From the NCBI RefSeq assembly GCF_000699445.3, contig NC_067200.1, positions 6,154,950 to 6,218,949 on the forward strand: DNA of 64,000 nucleotides. Direction: 5' to 3'. The translations under genes and the position numbers were made by a program. Shown here piece by piece: positions 15,601 through 27,600 of this stretch. The notes beneath the pieces are model-generated. The model ran no database searches and was not told the DNA's origin. It worked only from the letters and a program-made list of their open reading frames with translations. The number at the start of each line of letters is the position of its first letter. Position 1 is the stretch's first letter. The DNA comes from Schistosoma haematobium (Eukaryota; Platyhelminthes; Trematoda; Strigeidida; Schistosomatidae).

Positions 15601-18600
15601 GGAACTAAGCTCACTAAACGATAGAAATTTAACATATATCCCCTGAAACAGATATAGAGAATTAGGGTAAAGTTTTTGTTTGTTTGTTTAAGGAACAATG
15701 GTAATAATTTTAAACTTGTTCACTGTTGAAATCACGAGTCGATCTAAGTTAGATCATCATTGAAAACCTGAAGACACTCGACGGTCATTTCGTTCTAGTG
15801 TGCGACTCCACGGCAGTGCTCATCCACAATCCTGCACATGGGACTCAAACCCAGAACCTATGGTCTCGTGTGCGAACTTTTAACCTCTAGATCACTGAGT
15901 TGAGTGCGATTTCAATCAACCCATGATCTTGAGAAACCCTTCATCCATTGTCTGAGTTGATCATGGATTCTAGTAAGAAGCCGTAACCAGTGGAGTACAA
16001 TCCGTGTCGAGTGTGAGACAATTTTCCACCTCAGGCAATGGGTGAAGGGTTGAACAACATCATGGGTTGATCGAGGTTGGACATTAACACCGTTGAATGC
16101 CAACTCAGTGATATAGAGGCTGAGTTCGAGCGCGAGATCAAAGGTTTTGAGTTCGGGTCCCGCATGCGGGATCGTGGATGCCCACTGTCGAGGACTACCA
16201 TAATGGGACGAGATGTCCGTCCACTGTTTTTAAATTAACAATGGTGATCTAGCTTAGATCGACTCGTGATTTTAACTGTGAAAGTATTACAATCTCCACA
16301 AATCATCATACTGATAATTTCAAACTTATCTACAATAAATTAGTTCTAAGATTCATGTCAATTTGTATGTTAGGAATTGATGATTTTCCAACGTTTGAAA
16401 AAAGAATGAGGTGAATAGGTATTCCAGCCTCGATGATATAAGATAATCGATCATTTTATTTCGCTATATGACTATCCGTTTTAGTTATTTTACCTATCAA
16501 GTATGCTGATATTGACTGGACAATAAAAATTTCTTCTGCCTTGTAGTTAGTACAAACAGAATATGAGAAAAAGTGACAGATTTACTCTGTGCTATCGTAT
16601 GTTTCATGACACAAAACATATACAATCACAGCATATTATAAACAGGGACTCGTCATTTGTGATGTCAAACTGTTGAGTAATAAGAACATGATTAATTAGT
16701 TATGATCTATGAGTGGTTAGATGTATATCAACAGTTACTGAGTTAAATGAAAGCTGACAATTGGGATATTATAAAAGTACCACAGAACAAATAGCTAATA
16801 ATTAGGTTCATTTATCCTAGACTCAAGTGTTGCATACAAACAACCAGCTCTTGTGAACTGTTAGAAAAGAACCAAAGAATCGTAACTAAGTTGATTCCCG
16901 GAATCGCAAACTTACCGTAAGATGAAAGAATGGCTAAACTAATTGTATTCCCTTTTTAATATAGAAGGACTAGAGAGGGTTTAATCAGTTTTTAAATTAC
17001 TTAATAATAATTTTGCATCGGATATGCTCTAATTTTTCTTGTATTCTAAAACAGGAAATTTATGAAAACACTTTTAGAAAGTTCATAAGCTATGAACCAA
17101 TTAATTGTCAGTTGACTATCGACTTTTTCATAGTGTCATCAACAAGTGAGACTCCTTAACTGAACAGATGATTGAATCACTATCTGTCGATATGTTCAAT
17201 AGAGAGTTGGATCAACTTAGAGACTCTTGTGACTAGGATTAACACAAGTCACTTAGCTTCTTATCTTCCACAAACTGAAACTGAGTGAATAGCTTTCAAA
17301 GTTCCACTTTTTCACTTATTCATTCATATCTAACAGTAATCCATACAGTTCGGGTATTTTCAATGTATCTACACATCTGGTCTTTCACAATCATTATTAC
17401 TTCAGTGTTATTTTTCTCGTATCAGGTTTCTAAAAATACTGGATAGTTGAAGAATTCTATCCGCTTGACTACACAGGTATCAAATGCCGATTAAATCTAT
17501 TCGGAACTATTATAAGACATAAACCGTGAATAACTGAGTCGTCTAGTGACTGAACTCTCAAAGATATAATCAAAGTAAATCATTATTTCTGTTTATAAAA
17601 TAGCAAAACCGCGGATGTTGTTGTGGGGAGCTTGTGCCGTATAGTCGACATTACGAAATAATCTATTGAAAACTAAGAGGCACTAGACAGATGTTTTGTC
17701 TTGATACAAGACTCATACGTTCTGCACATCCATGACCACGTCGGTGAATCAAATTTAGGGTCTCCAGATTTCGCGGTGAACAAGCCAGCGCATAAAATTT
17801 AGGCTACTGAGTTAAGATCGGGCGATTGGAAATATACCTTCTGGTTTTTAATGGTTTTGTCCTAGTAAGATTAGCTTATGATGTAAATTAATAACACTTA
17901 ATTCTGTCTGTTTAGTACAAATACCACAAAATAGAAAAAAAATTATCCATTAATAATCAGTAATAACTTACGAATGTAATTGAAAATCGCTACCAAGTAT
18001 ACAGCTAAATTGATTCAGGTTACCACCAAGAGCAGTGAATAAGCCAGTTAAAATTACACGACAAAATTCACCACGTTGTTTAATCACATCCCATGGAATG
18101 GAACCACGTAAATGAGCTGAGATATTGTTAATTAATACAATGACCTGTCATTAGAACAGAGTACATAAATGAGTACAAGAAGCAATAGCATTAAAAGAAT
18201 AACAGTCTGACAAACGATTTAGCTTATTCAGATAATCTTATTCTGGTGTAAAAGTTTCATTATGAACCGTATAGGAAGTGGTAACATAATCAGTAAAAAT
18301 AATCATTAAATTTCTATTTAGTTACAGTTAATTTCCCAGGCACTTTGAGCTACATTCTGAGTATAAGAGGTAATGATGCTACCCAACACTATTGCCCAAA
18401 TAAAAGTAGGTATATCGGGGTTCGAACTTATGACTTAATGGTCGAAAGTCCAAAATCTTAACCAATGTTTTACCGCACAACTGTGTTGTAGAATCAAACT
18501 AACCTATCATTCAGGACAGCTCATGTGTTTAAGCCACCTGCTTTCCAAATATGCAAATATCGCAGTTAACCCACTAGTTTTAGAAATGTCTGAACTGAAT

Positions 18601-21600
18601 GGCTATGAATATTAACTATGTGTACTCACGAGCTATTGAAAAAAAGGGTTACAATTTGTTGGAATGTTAAATACTGAAAAACCTAAACAGAAAGTTTGAA
18701 GTTCCTGGTATATTCCCTTTTCTATTAAACCATCTTACGTATGATGGATGGAAAAAAAGTTGTAGGAGCCGTTTTTTTTCTATATAGTGCTGAATCGTCG
18801 CAGTATTTTCGTAATTAAATTATTTAGTTCAGAGAAAACAAAACCATCAAAAGTATTCGTCTGAACTATAAATAATCTCCGACATTTCATCATATCATAT
18901 AACCTTTGAACATAAATTATGGTAGTTTTCAATATCAGTTGTTATGTATTTATTTAGGTATATTGAGTGCTGATCTTATCTGTTAATTGAGACAATAATA
19001 GACGCCATTATTATTATTGCATACGCCGTTACGTAACAACTAAAACATTATTATTTCGCATTTCGAAAAGCACCGGCTCTACAACAATCATGCTAGATTT
19101 GTGTGCCTAGACGAAAACGTTTTTATTTATATTGTATTCCGTCAGTAAAATTGTAATAAACGAGAACATTTGATTAGAACAGAACAAGACTAAAAAAACG
19201 TACATAAACACCATCTAATCGTGATAAACGAGCAAGTGATCTCATCGGGATTGAATGGCCAAGATGTGGTAAACCAATCGGTGTAACTGACCATAAACAT
19301 CGTAGGCGATTAGTTTGATTAAGACGTTTCTCCAGAAGTGATGTACATCCCTAATAAAAAAACATTCTATTGAAAGTAAGAAGGTATAGATTTTTTTTAA
19401 AAATGTGAAGTAAAATATATTTATTTACTCAACTCATTTACCAGGTACAAATTTGACTTGTATGCTTGTCTCAGAGCTATACTTCAGAATGATGAGAGCC
19501 AGTGATACTATCCGGTTGTGCAAACTATAGTACATGCAGAGGAGTTAGAGGTTGTAACTTAGTGAGGAGGGGGAAGTCGAGAACCCTCTTCGGATTCATT
19601 TCACTTCATATTCGTAGTATCAATAACGTACAGTTTTATATAATCTACACCTGAGCATACTGAAGATATATTTTTCAAACGGCCTTCATATACCACATAT
19701 TATCCGTTCGTCTAACATTAAAACTCCCCAATTTAATAAATACAGTTGTCATTATATGCTTACTAGTGACTAATTTTGAAAGGCTATTTTCCAAAAGTTC
19801 TGATGAGAAACCACAACAAGTGGAGTTCAACCATGTCTAGTTTGTGGTGGCAGTTGCCTATCAATATTATTGAAAGATGGTTGCATAATATTGAGAACTC
19901 AATTAAGTTAGGACGACAAACCATTAGATTCTAATTCAGTAGTAGTATTAAGCGCTATTTACGAGACCTGAAGAGCGTAGATTCGTTTTCTGGTGAGAAC
20001 GTGGATGCGTATTGTGTTGTGAAGTCCCATACTTAGACGAAATAGCTATCCAATATCTCTTATTTTTTAATGGCTGTCTAACTAACATTAATTTATGATG
20101 AAAACTAATAGATAAACTAGAAAACTAAAGAAGATGAATTCAACGATTATGATAAAAAAGAAGCAAGGTTTACCACAAATTCTTTTTCAAATGAATCCAA
20201 TAAATTCGAATGATCAGTAATTTTTGGCATGTCATTGACTCTGTTATCTATTTCTTGTAGAATAGTAGATTTTTCATTTGTAAACAAAGTTGGAACTTCT
20301 TCAAGGTCTAAATTGGAATGTAGACAAAAAAATGTTTATATATCAATTCATAAAACACAAGTTTAGCAATACGATTCGGTAATAATTGTTGTTAAAATTT
20401 CAATTTAGAACCAGGGTCTGTTTGATGTCATTTTGTATGCTTAAGTTTCTATTCAACTCCTTTCCTCCTCCTATAAAAACTTCATTTTAAAAAGTTAGTA
20501 TTTATTATACATTAGTCTTATGTTGATGTCTCCTATTGTGGCGTATGCTACTTATGTTCGTAGGTATAAGTAGTATGTAACACCAGTCGGAAGTGGAATG
20601 TCTGCGAGCAGAAGGTTGAGTAGATTGAAATGAAGAGAAGAGAGAAGAAAACTGAAAGAAACCAAGATAAAAACAGCAAAGGAGGAACAGTGAAACTTGC
20701 AAGAGATAATTTAACGATGTGAAAGTGATGTATTTGATGTACGAATTTTCAAATGCTACTAAAGCACTGTGTGATTGTGTATAAAACAACAAACTGGTTG
20801 TTGTAACGTGTGGTTTGCAGATTAGAGCGCACAGCAAATTATCGGTCGGACCAATGACACATGAAACACGCACGAACGACCTAGAGTGCCGATTGGCCCA
20901 GCCAGTTGAGTCCAGAACACAAGTCTCAGCCTCTGAGTTATGAATCATCATATTTCAGACATACTCTGTTTATATACCAACCAAACAAACCACATCGTAC
21001 CATAAAATAGAAAACAACATTTGTACAATATTTAACAAGTGAAATAAATATTGACCAAAAGGGAATGTCCATTTAAAGTCCAAGGACACCACTAGACTTC
21101 ACATGATAATTATTGGTATATTTTTCCGAATATCCTAACACTGGTCTACCCCATCTGAGTTCTTGTTCACAACACTAGTATCACAGTAAACTATTTTACA
21201 GCTGAAATCTACTTTATTCGGTAGGAAACCATAAAGTAGACAATGGTTAATTATACATAGTATGTGAGGCTAATTTAGTCAGTTCACGATTGTAATAACA
21301 CATCACTGATGAACTTACACTAATTATCAAGAAATATACATATAACCTTGAAGTTACTTTATTAATGGTCTCAAAGTACTTTTGGTTATTTCATTGGATG
21401 ATTTTATTATTATTATTATTATTAATGGCTTTATTCAATATTATATTTTTTGGTATAATATAGAATTCTCAGTACAAAGTATTTCAACAAGTTCCCTTTT
21501 CTTATTTCTTAGTCGATTCTGATGATAAATATTAAGTAATCGCCAGTTATATGTTAGCAGTTTAGGAATCGACACCTGAATCGTGTTCATTCTTTTCAAT

Positions 21601-24600
21601 GCATATTGTTAGCCACCAAGATGTCTCTGATTGTACTTTTTTGTAGCTTGTACAGTGAAAGGTCGTAAACTTTTCATAGATGCATCTGAATAAGTTATGC
21701 GATTAATAGACAATGATGTGTTGAAACGAACAAGAAAACAGATAACTTGTTGAAATATGTATATGCCAGGAACAGATATCCCAGATATTCAAGCAGGCAA
21801 TCAGATGTCAAATTCAAATAAGAGTTTGAAACCCAATAAAGCCACATAGTACAGGATGATTGAAGGTCAAATAATTTAAAGATATATATATATATATACA
21901 GTAGACCGTGTTTTTACAGTCTGGTGCAAAAAAAAACAATTTAATAAGAATAATATATTTGTAATATCCCAATGAGTAGAAAAGTAGTTAAATTTGCTGA
22001 GGCTTTGTGACTCAGTGTGTTAGCGGGATTAAGGCATCGTCCGTGCAGGATTGTGATGGGGTACGCTGATTGGTCATTTCCTGACGAATCAGTGCTAGCG
22101 AAGACTCTAGAATCTTCTTATGTAGAAATTATGAATATGCTAACGTTCTTCTTATTGTGATTCCTACTTCCATCCAATCTTTTTATCTGGAATATAATTA
22201 CGTTCCTGTTCAACCATGTTCTGATTTAGGGACTTGTCGAGTGAGCAGTGTCCAAGAATACTAAGCAATAGGAGTAGCTGGGCCATAATGAAAGAAATCA
22301 TAACACAGTTTAAACCACTTTTTACTCTCTGAAAAAGTGGCATACACTGAGTTATGAAACGTCAGAAAATTTAAAAACTTAATTTATGTACTCATTGAGA
22401 TGTTACAAATACATTATTTTTATTAATAACAAACTAACACCCAATGTTCAATTTATTTGAAATTTTCGAATCAAACCTTGGTAATGACACCTACAAATTT
22501 GACAGTTCGTTTTGACATCATACAACATGTTATCACCTTCACTAAATGAAATGGTTACAACGAGTAATATGTATATCCCAAACCACTACTCGTCTTGACA
22601 ATGTTTGCTGGTATAGGAGTAGGATGGAAAAAAAATAAAGGTGAACAAATCAAAACGTGGTATTCGTCCATGAGACAATTAACCATTAGTTCAAGCCATA
22701 TTGATAAATGCAGACTACTTGGTTGTCGTGACCAGTAGTTGGAGATGTTAGACAATATGGCTCGGAAACGATTACAATGGTGCAGATACATTCATTCACT
22801 CTTTGTTATAAAATACACATAACTTTTGTTTGATAAATTTGTGTTTTCTACTCGAATCATACTGTCTTTAGTTAATGTTAATTCTTACTATCACTAATAC
22901 AGTTGCCACTTCCATCTCTCTAGAATTTGTCTTGCTGTGAGGTGTGGTACAACAACTTGAATCGAAGCATATATGTGCAAAGTTCTACATTGTTTATGAC
23001 CAACTTATTAACATGTTATCCATCCGATAGTTATCGATCAGATAATCAAAATAAGTTGATAAAAGTCAAATATAATTTGAATACAAATTACAAACAACAA
23101 CTAACTTACTGGCATTCGCTGAACTAATTCCATCTACCGTAGGATATGCGTTACGTACAAGTTCTTGAAGTTTAGGATCTTTAAAATCATTTTGAATAGT
23201 CACCAGCAATCCATTTAAACATTCTGTAACAACATTTCTTAATGAATCCGATGGAATTTTATTCATAAGATAATCTTTCTCTACTTCATTATAATTAAAA
23301 TAAGGTTTCGGAGTTCGAGGAATCGATAATCCTGTTAAAATGTTATCAAAGTATAAAAATCACGGTCGAACAGTTAAAAAATAAAATAAATCAGTAACAA
23401 ATAACTAGATTTTTATAAATCTAGTAATTTATGTAACGCCGAGATTGATGATGACAATTAACTCAGTTACTATGATATTCATATTTCTTTAACTAAACAC
23501 ATGAACATTGGTACAAAGGGGAATCAAAATACACATGTCGCAAACAAAGTAGTTATCAATAAATTCATATGTGGGCTGATATAATGCCCGGGTGCCTGAA
23601 CTGTACTTTTACCAGGGAACCACAAACCTAAAGGCCTGGTCCACAAGACAGTGGAGCAACGTTAGACGATGCGGTCTCATGGTAGCCAACAATAGATTCA
23701 TACGTCATTTGTTCCATTAGGATTCAGGAGCACATGTGTACCATTGGCTTGGAATCAGGGTTTTCAAACTCCCCCAGGTGGACCCTCCATATTCACCAAC
23801 CCGGTTAAAGCGTCGGACATTTGCTTTTCATCTCAATTTCGTAAACAACAACCCTACCGCTAGAGGGCAGTGAGTAGGACTTCCCTGACAGTGGCTATAT
23901 ACGCGTGGCCATATGAAATTTTGAGAGGGCGAGAGGACTATTCCTACCTTCGGCCCGACCGAAGCTGCTACCTTGACGCGGTGGTCGGGCTTGCCTATCG
24001 TGATGACCCAACCGAGCTATATTGGCTGGAACATATGTTCCTGTAGGTTCTACCATGCCAGGCAGGTCGATTGGAGAACGGTAAGACTAAAAGCAGCAAC
24101 TTAAGGTCTGAGGGCGAAGTCGTACTGCTGACTGTAGAGGGGTGTGACAGCAGTAAGGTGTTTCCCTCAGACAACCAGCATGACAGCGATGCTGCCTTCC
24201 CACAAGGAGGGGTGGGGTTAGAAAACGTCGACCCTAAAAATGTCACACCTCACCTTACCTCACTTATATCCGTCTCTGGCGGTAAGGCCCATTGAAGAAC
24301 GGAGCTAACACGTTAAAAACCTTCCACGACAAGACCGTGCGCGACCGGCCTCAAGCAGTTGTCCCCTAGGCACTGCGGTCACGCTCCCAGGTCGTTAAGA
24401 CCAACACTAATCCAATTTCCTTTTCAGGTACCTCCAGAAGAACCCTTCCACGGTGTGGGCAGCCGGGAAGTGATATCAGCCCTCATACCCGTAACAGCAC
24501 ACGAGACCAAGTTGGTCACATTCAAATCCTTCCTACACCTCCTAATACTTCTCTTGTCTCCATGACTAACCCTCCTCACGTCTCTTTATCATCTCGCACC

Positions 24601-27600
24601 GCTAGGGCAAACGATTCGAGTACGCGGAACGCTATTCCTGGTCTCCTGAAACCACGCTGTAAACTACACGTAGGAGCTTTTAATGTCCGAACACTGTGCC
24701 AAATAGGACAGCAGGCTTCCTTAGCTAGGACTTTAGAATCCCGCGCCATCGATGTGTGCTGCGTCTCCGAAACGCGCATACAGGATCCGAGTAGCGTTAT
24801 CTATTTGACCTCACCATGCCAAAATAAAGAACCGACTCGATTCACACTTCGTGTATCTGGAAGCCCAGATTCTGCTTCCCGCGGCCTCGCCGGAGTAGGT
24901 ATAGCATTGAGTCCTAGGGCAGAACTAGCTCTCTTAGAGTGGATCCCAGTAGACAGCCGTTTCTGCGCTGTCCGACTGAACGGAACAGTAAGGATCCGGA
25001 AAGATAGGGACACTCGTCGTTGCCTCTTCGTCGTCTCTGCCTATTCTCCCACTGACTGCAGCGCAGATGATGTAAAAGATGAGTTTTACAGAAAGCTTTC
25101 CGACCTCCTCCTTAAAGCTAGGCGTTCGGATGTAGTAATAATGGCTGGTGACTTTAATGCTCAAGTAGGTAAACTAAGCGATAGGGAAAGACACCTAGAT
25201 GGATCTTATAGCATCGTGGCTCAAAGAACAGATAATGGCGACCGTCTGTTGCAGCTATGCTCAGATAACCGCCTCTTTCTTGCAAATACTAACTTTGGGC
25301 ATAAGGAAAAACATCTTTTAACATGGCGACCCCCTAATTCGTCCCAACGTTGGAACCAAATAGATCACATCGCTATCAGCCACCGATGGAGGGGCTCCAT
25401 AGAAGACTGTCGCTCATTCTGGAGCACATGCTTAGATTCAGATCATGCTCTAGTACGAGCGCGTATCTGTCTGCGTCTTACTGGACGTAAGAAAGACGCT
25501 GCAAGGAAACCTCTTAGGGCCCTACTTAATGATAGTCAAGCTAAGAGTATATTTCAGGAACAACTAGTAAAACAGTTACGCAGCCATGTATGTGATGCCC
25601 ACCCTGAGGCAGCATGGAATGATATCCGAAAAGCTGTGGAAACAGCAGTGATATCTGCTAGTAAGGTAAACCGTAAGGTTAGGGAGCAACACTGGATCTC
25701 AGCAGCATCTATCTCACTGATAGATGCTCGGAAACTCATTCCACCTGGCTCTGAACATAATGAAGAGCGGAGTCAGTTTAAGTGCAAGCTGACAAAAAGT
25801 CTACGCAATGATCGTGAAGAGTGGTGGGTAGCGAAAGCAAGAGAGATGGAAAAGGCAGCGGCAATAGGTAATAGCAGACAATTGTTCAGACTTGTTAAGG
25901 AAACCGGTATTATGAAACCGACTGTTAGCGAAACAATCTCAGAGAAAGATGGACATATTATACATTTTCAATGCAAGAGATTGGATCGATGGGCAGAACA
26001 CTTCGGGGATCAGTTCAACTGGCCTTCAGCCACACTTCGGTTTCCCACGATCTCCAGTCAACCTGAATGGCAAGTTAATGTAGGTCCTCCGTCTCTTTAC
26101 GAAGTTGAAAAAGCCACAGGAAATCTGAAGCGAGGGAGAGCAGCAGGCCCTGACAGGTTTACTCCTGAGGTTTTTAAGGATGGTGGTCCAGTATTAGCAG
26201 TGAGATTAACTGAGGTCTTAGGTAGAATTTGGGAACTGGACGTAATCCCATCTGACTGGTCTCAATCACTGATTGTGCCAGTCTATAAGAAAGGACAAAA
26301 GTCCTCTTGTGACAATCACAGAGGAATCAGTTTGACTAATATAGTGTCTAAAATATTAGCTTCAATAATACTTCGACGCCTAATCAAAGCTCGTGAAGAG
26401 CAGACTAGAGAAAATCAGGCTGGTTTTCGACCTGGACGTGGTTGTATAGATCAGATATTCACACTACGTCAGGTTCTAGAACACAGAGATACGTTCAGAC
26501 GCTCCACAATGGTAGTATTTCTCGACCTTAAGGCGGCCTTTGCCTCTGTTGATCGCAAGGTTCTATGGCAGTGTCTGTCACTGAAAGGAGTACCAAAGAA
26601 GTACATTAACCTTATAAAGGCTCTCTACTCGAACACAACTGGTAGAGTGAGAGCTTACGGCGAACTGTCATCAGAATTGATTACCTCAAGTGGTGTTCGT
26701 CAGGGCTGTCCACTCTCCCCATTCTTGTTCAACTTTGTCATTGACGTGCTTTTAGAGATAACACTCTCCTCATCTAAATTTACAGGGGTTGAACTTCTAC
26801 CGGGAGGTTCACTTGTTGACTTAGAATATGCAGATGACATAGTTTTATTTGGCGAAGACGCAGACAAAATGCAGAGTCTTCTGACCACTCTAAGAAACAA
26901 TGCAAGCATGTTTGAGATGCGATTCTCCCTCTCGAAATGCAAAATGTTGCTTCAGGATTGGGTTACATCGACACCCGAACTAGTGATAGGGAGTGAAGTA
27001 GTTGAGTGTGTCGACTGCCTCACTTATCTTGGAAGTCTCATCAGCCCTTGTGGTTTAGCGTGTGACGAAATCTCAGCACGGATACAGAAGGCTCGACTAG
27101 CTTTTGCCAACTTGCGTCATTTATGGCGTAGGTGAGATATCCGTCTATCAATCAAAGGACGTGTTTACTGCGCAGCAGTTCGTTCCGTCCTACTTTATGG
27201 CAGTGAAACATGGCCGGTAAGAGTAGAGGATATTCATAGGCTACTAGTATTCGATCATAGGTATCTTCGAAATACAGCTCGTATATCCTGGGACCATCGA
27301 GTAAGTAATGCAGTTGTTAGGGAACGGGTACTAGGTAAGGATGGCAAATCAATTAATGACGTAGTGAAACTTCATCAGTTGAGATGGCTTGGACACGTGT
27401 TACGTATGCCCAACCACCGACTGCCTCGACGTGCCATGTTCAGTGGTATAGGAGTAGGTTGGAAGAAAGCTAGGGGCCGCCAGATCAAAACATGACACAA
27501 ATCCATGAAGTCACTGACAAGTGGACTGAGTCATGTCGGTAGGTGTAGACTACCTGGTTGGGGACCGCGAGATGATAGCAACCGATGGTTAGAGACCCTG

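Noticed and set aside
20505..20951. 148-codon minus-strand frame
   Set aside because: Lies across a non-coding dispersed repeat, has no domain, and no matching frame in the other copies.
22555..22791. 78-codon minus-strand frame
   Set aside because: Shadow of a plus-strand RTE tail fragment.
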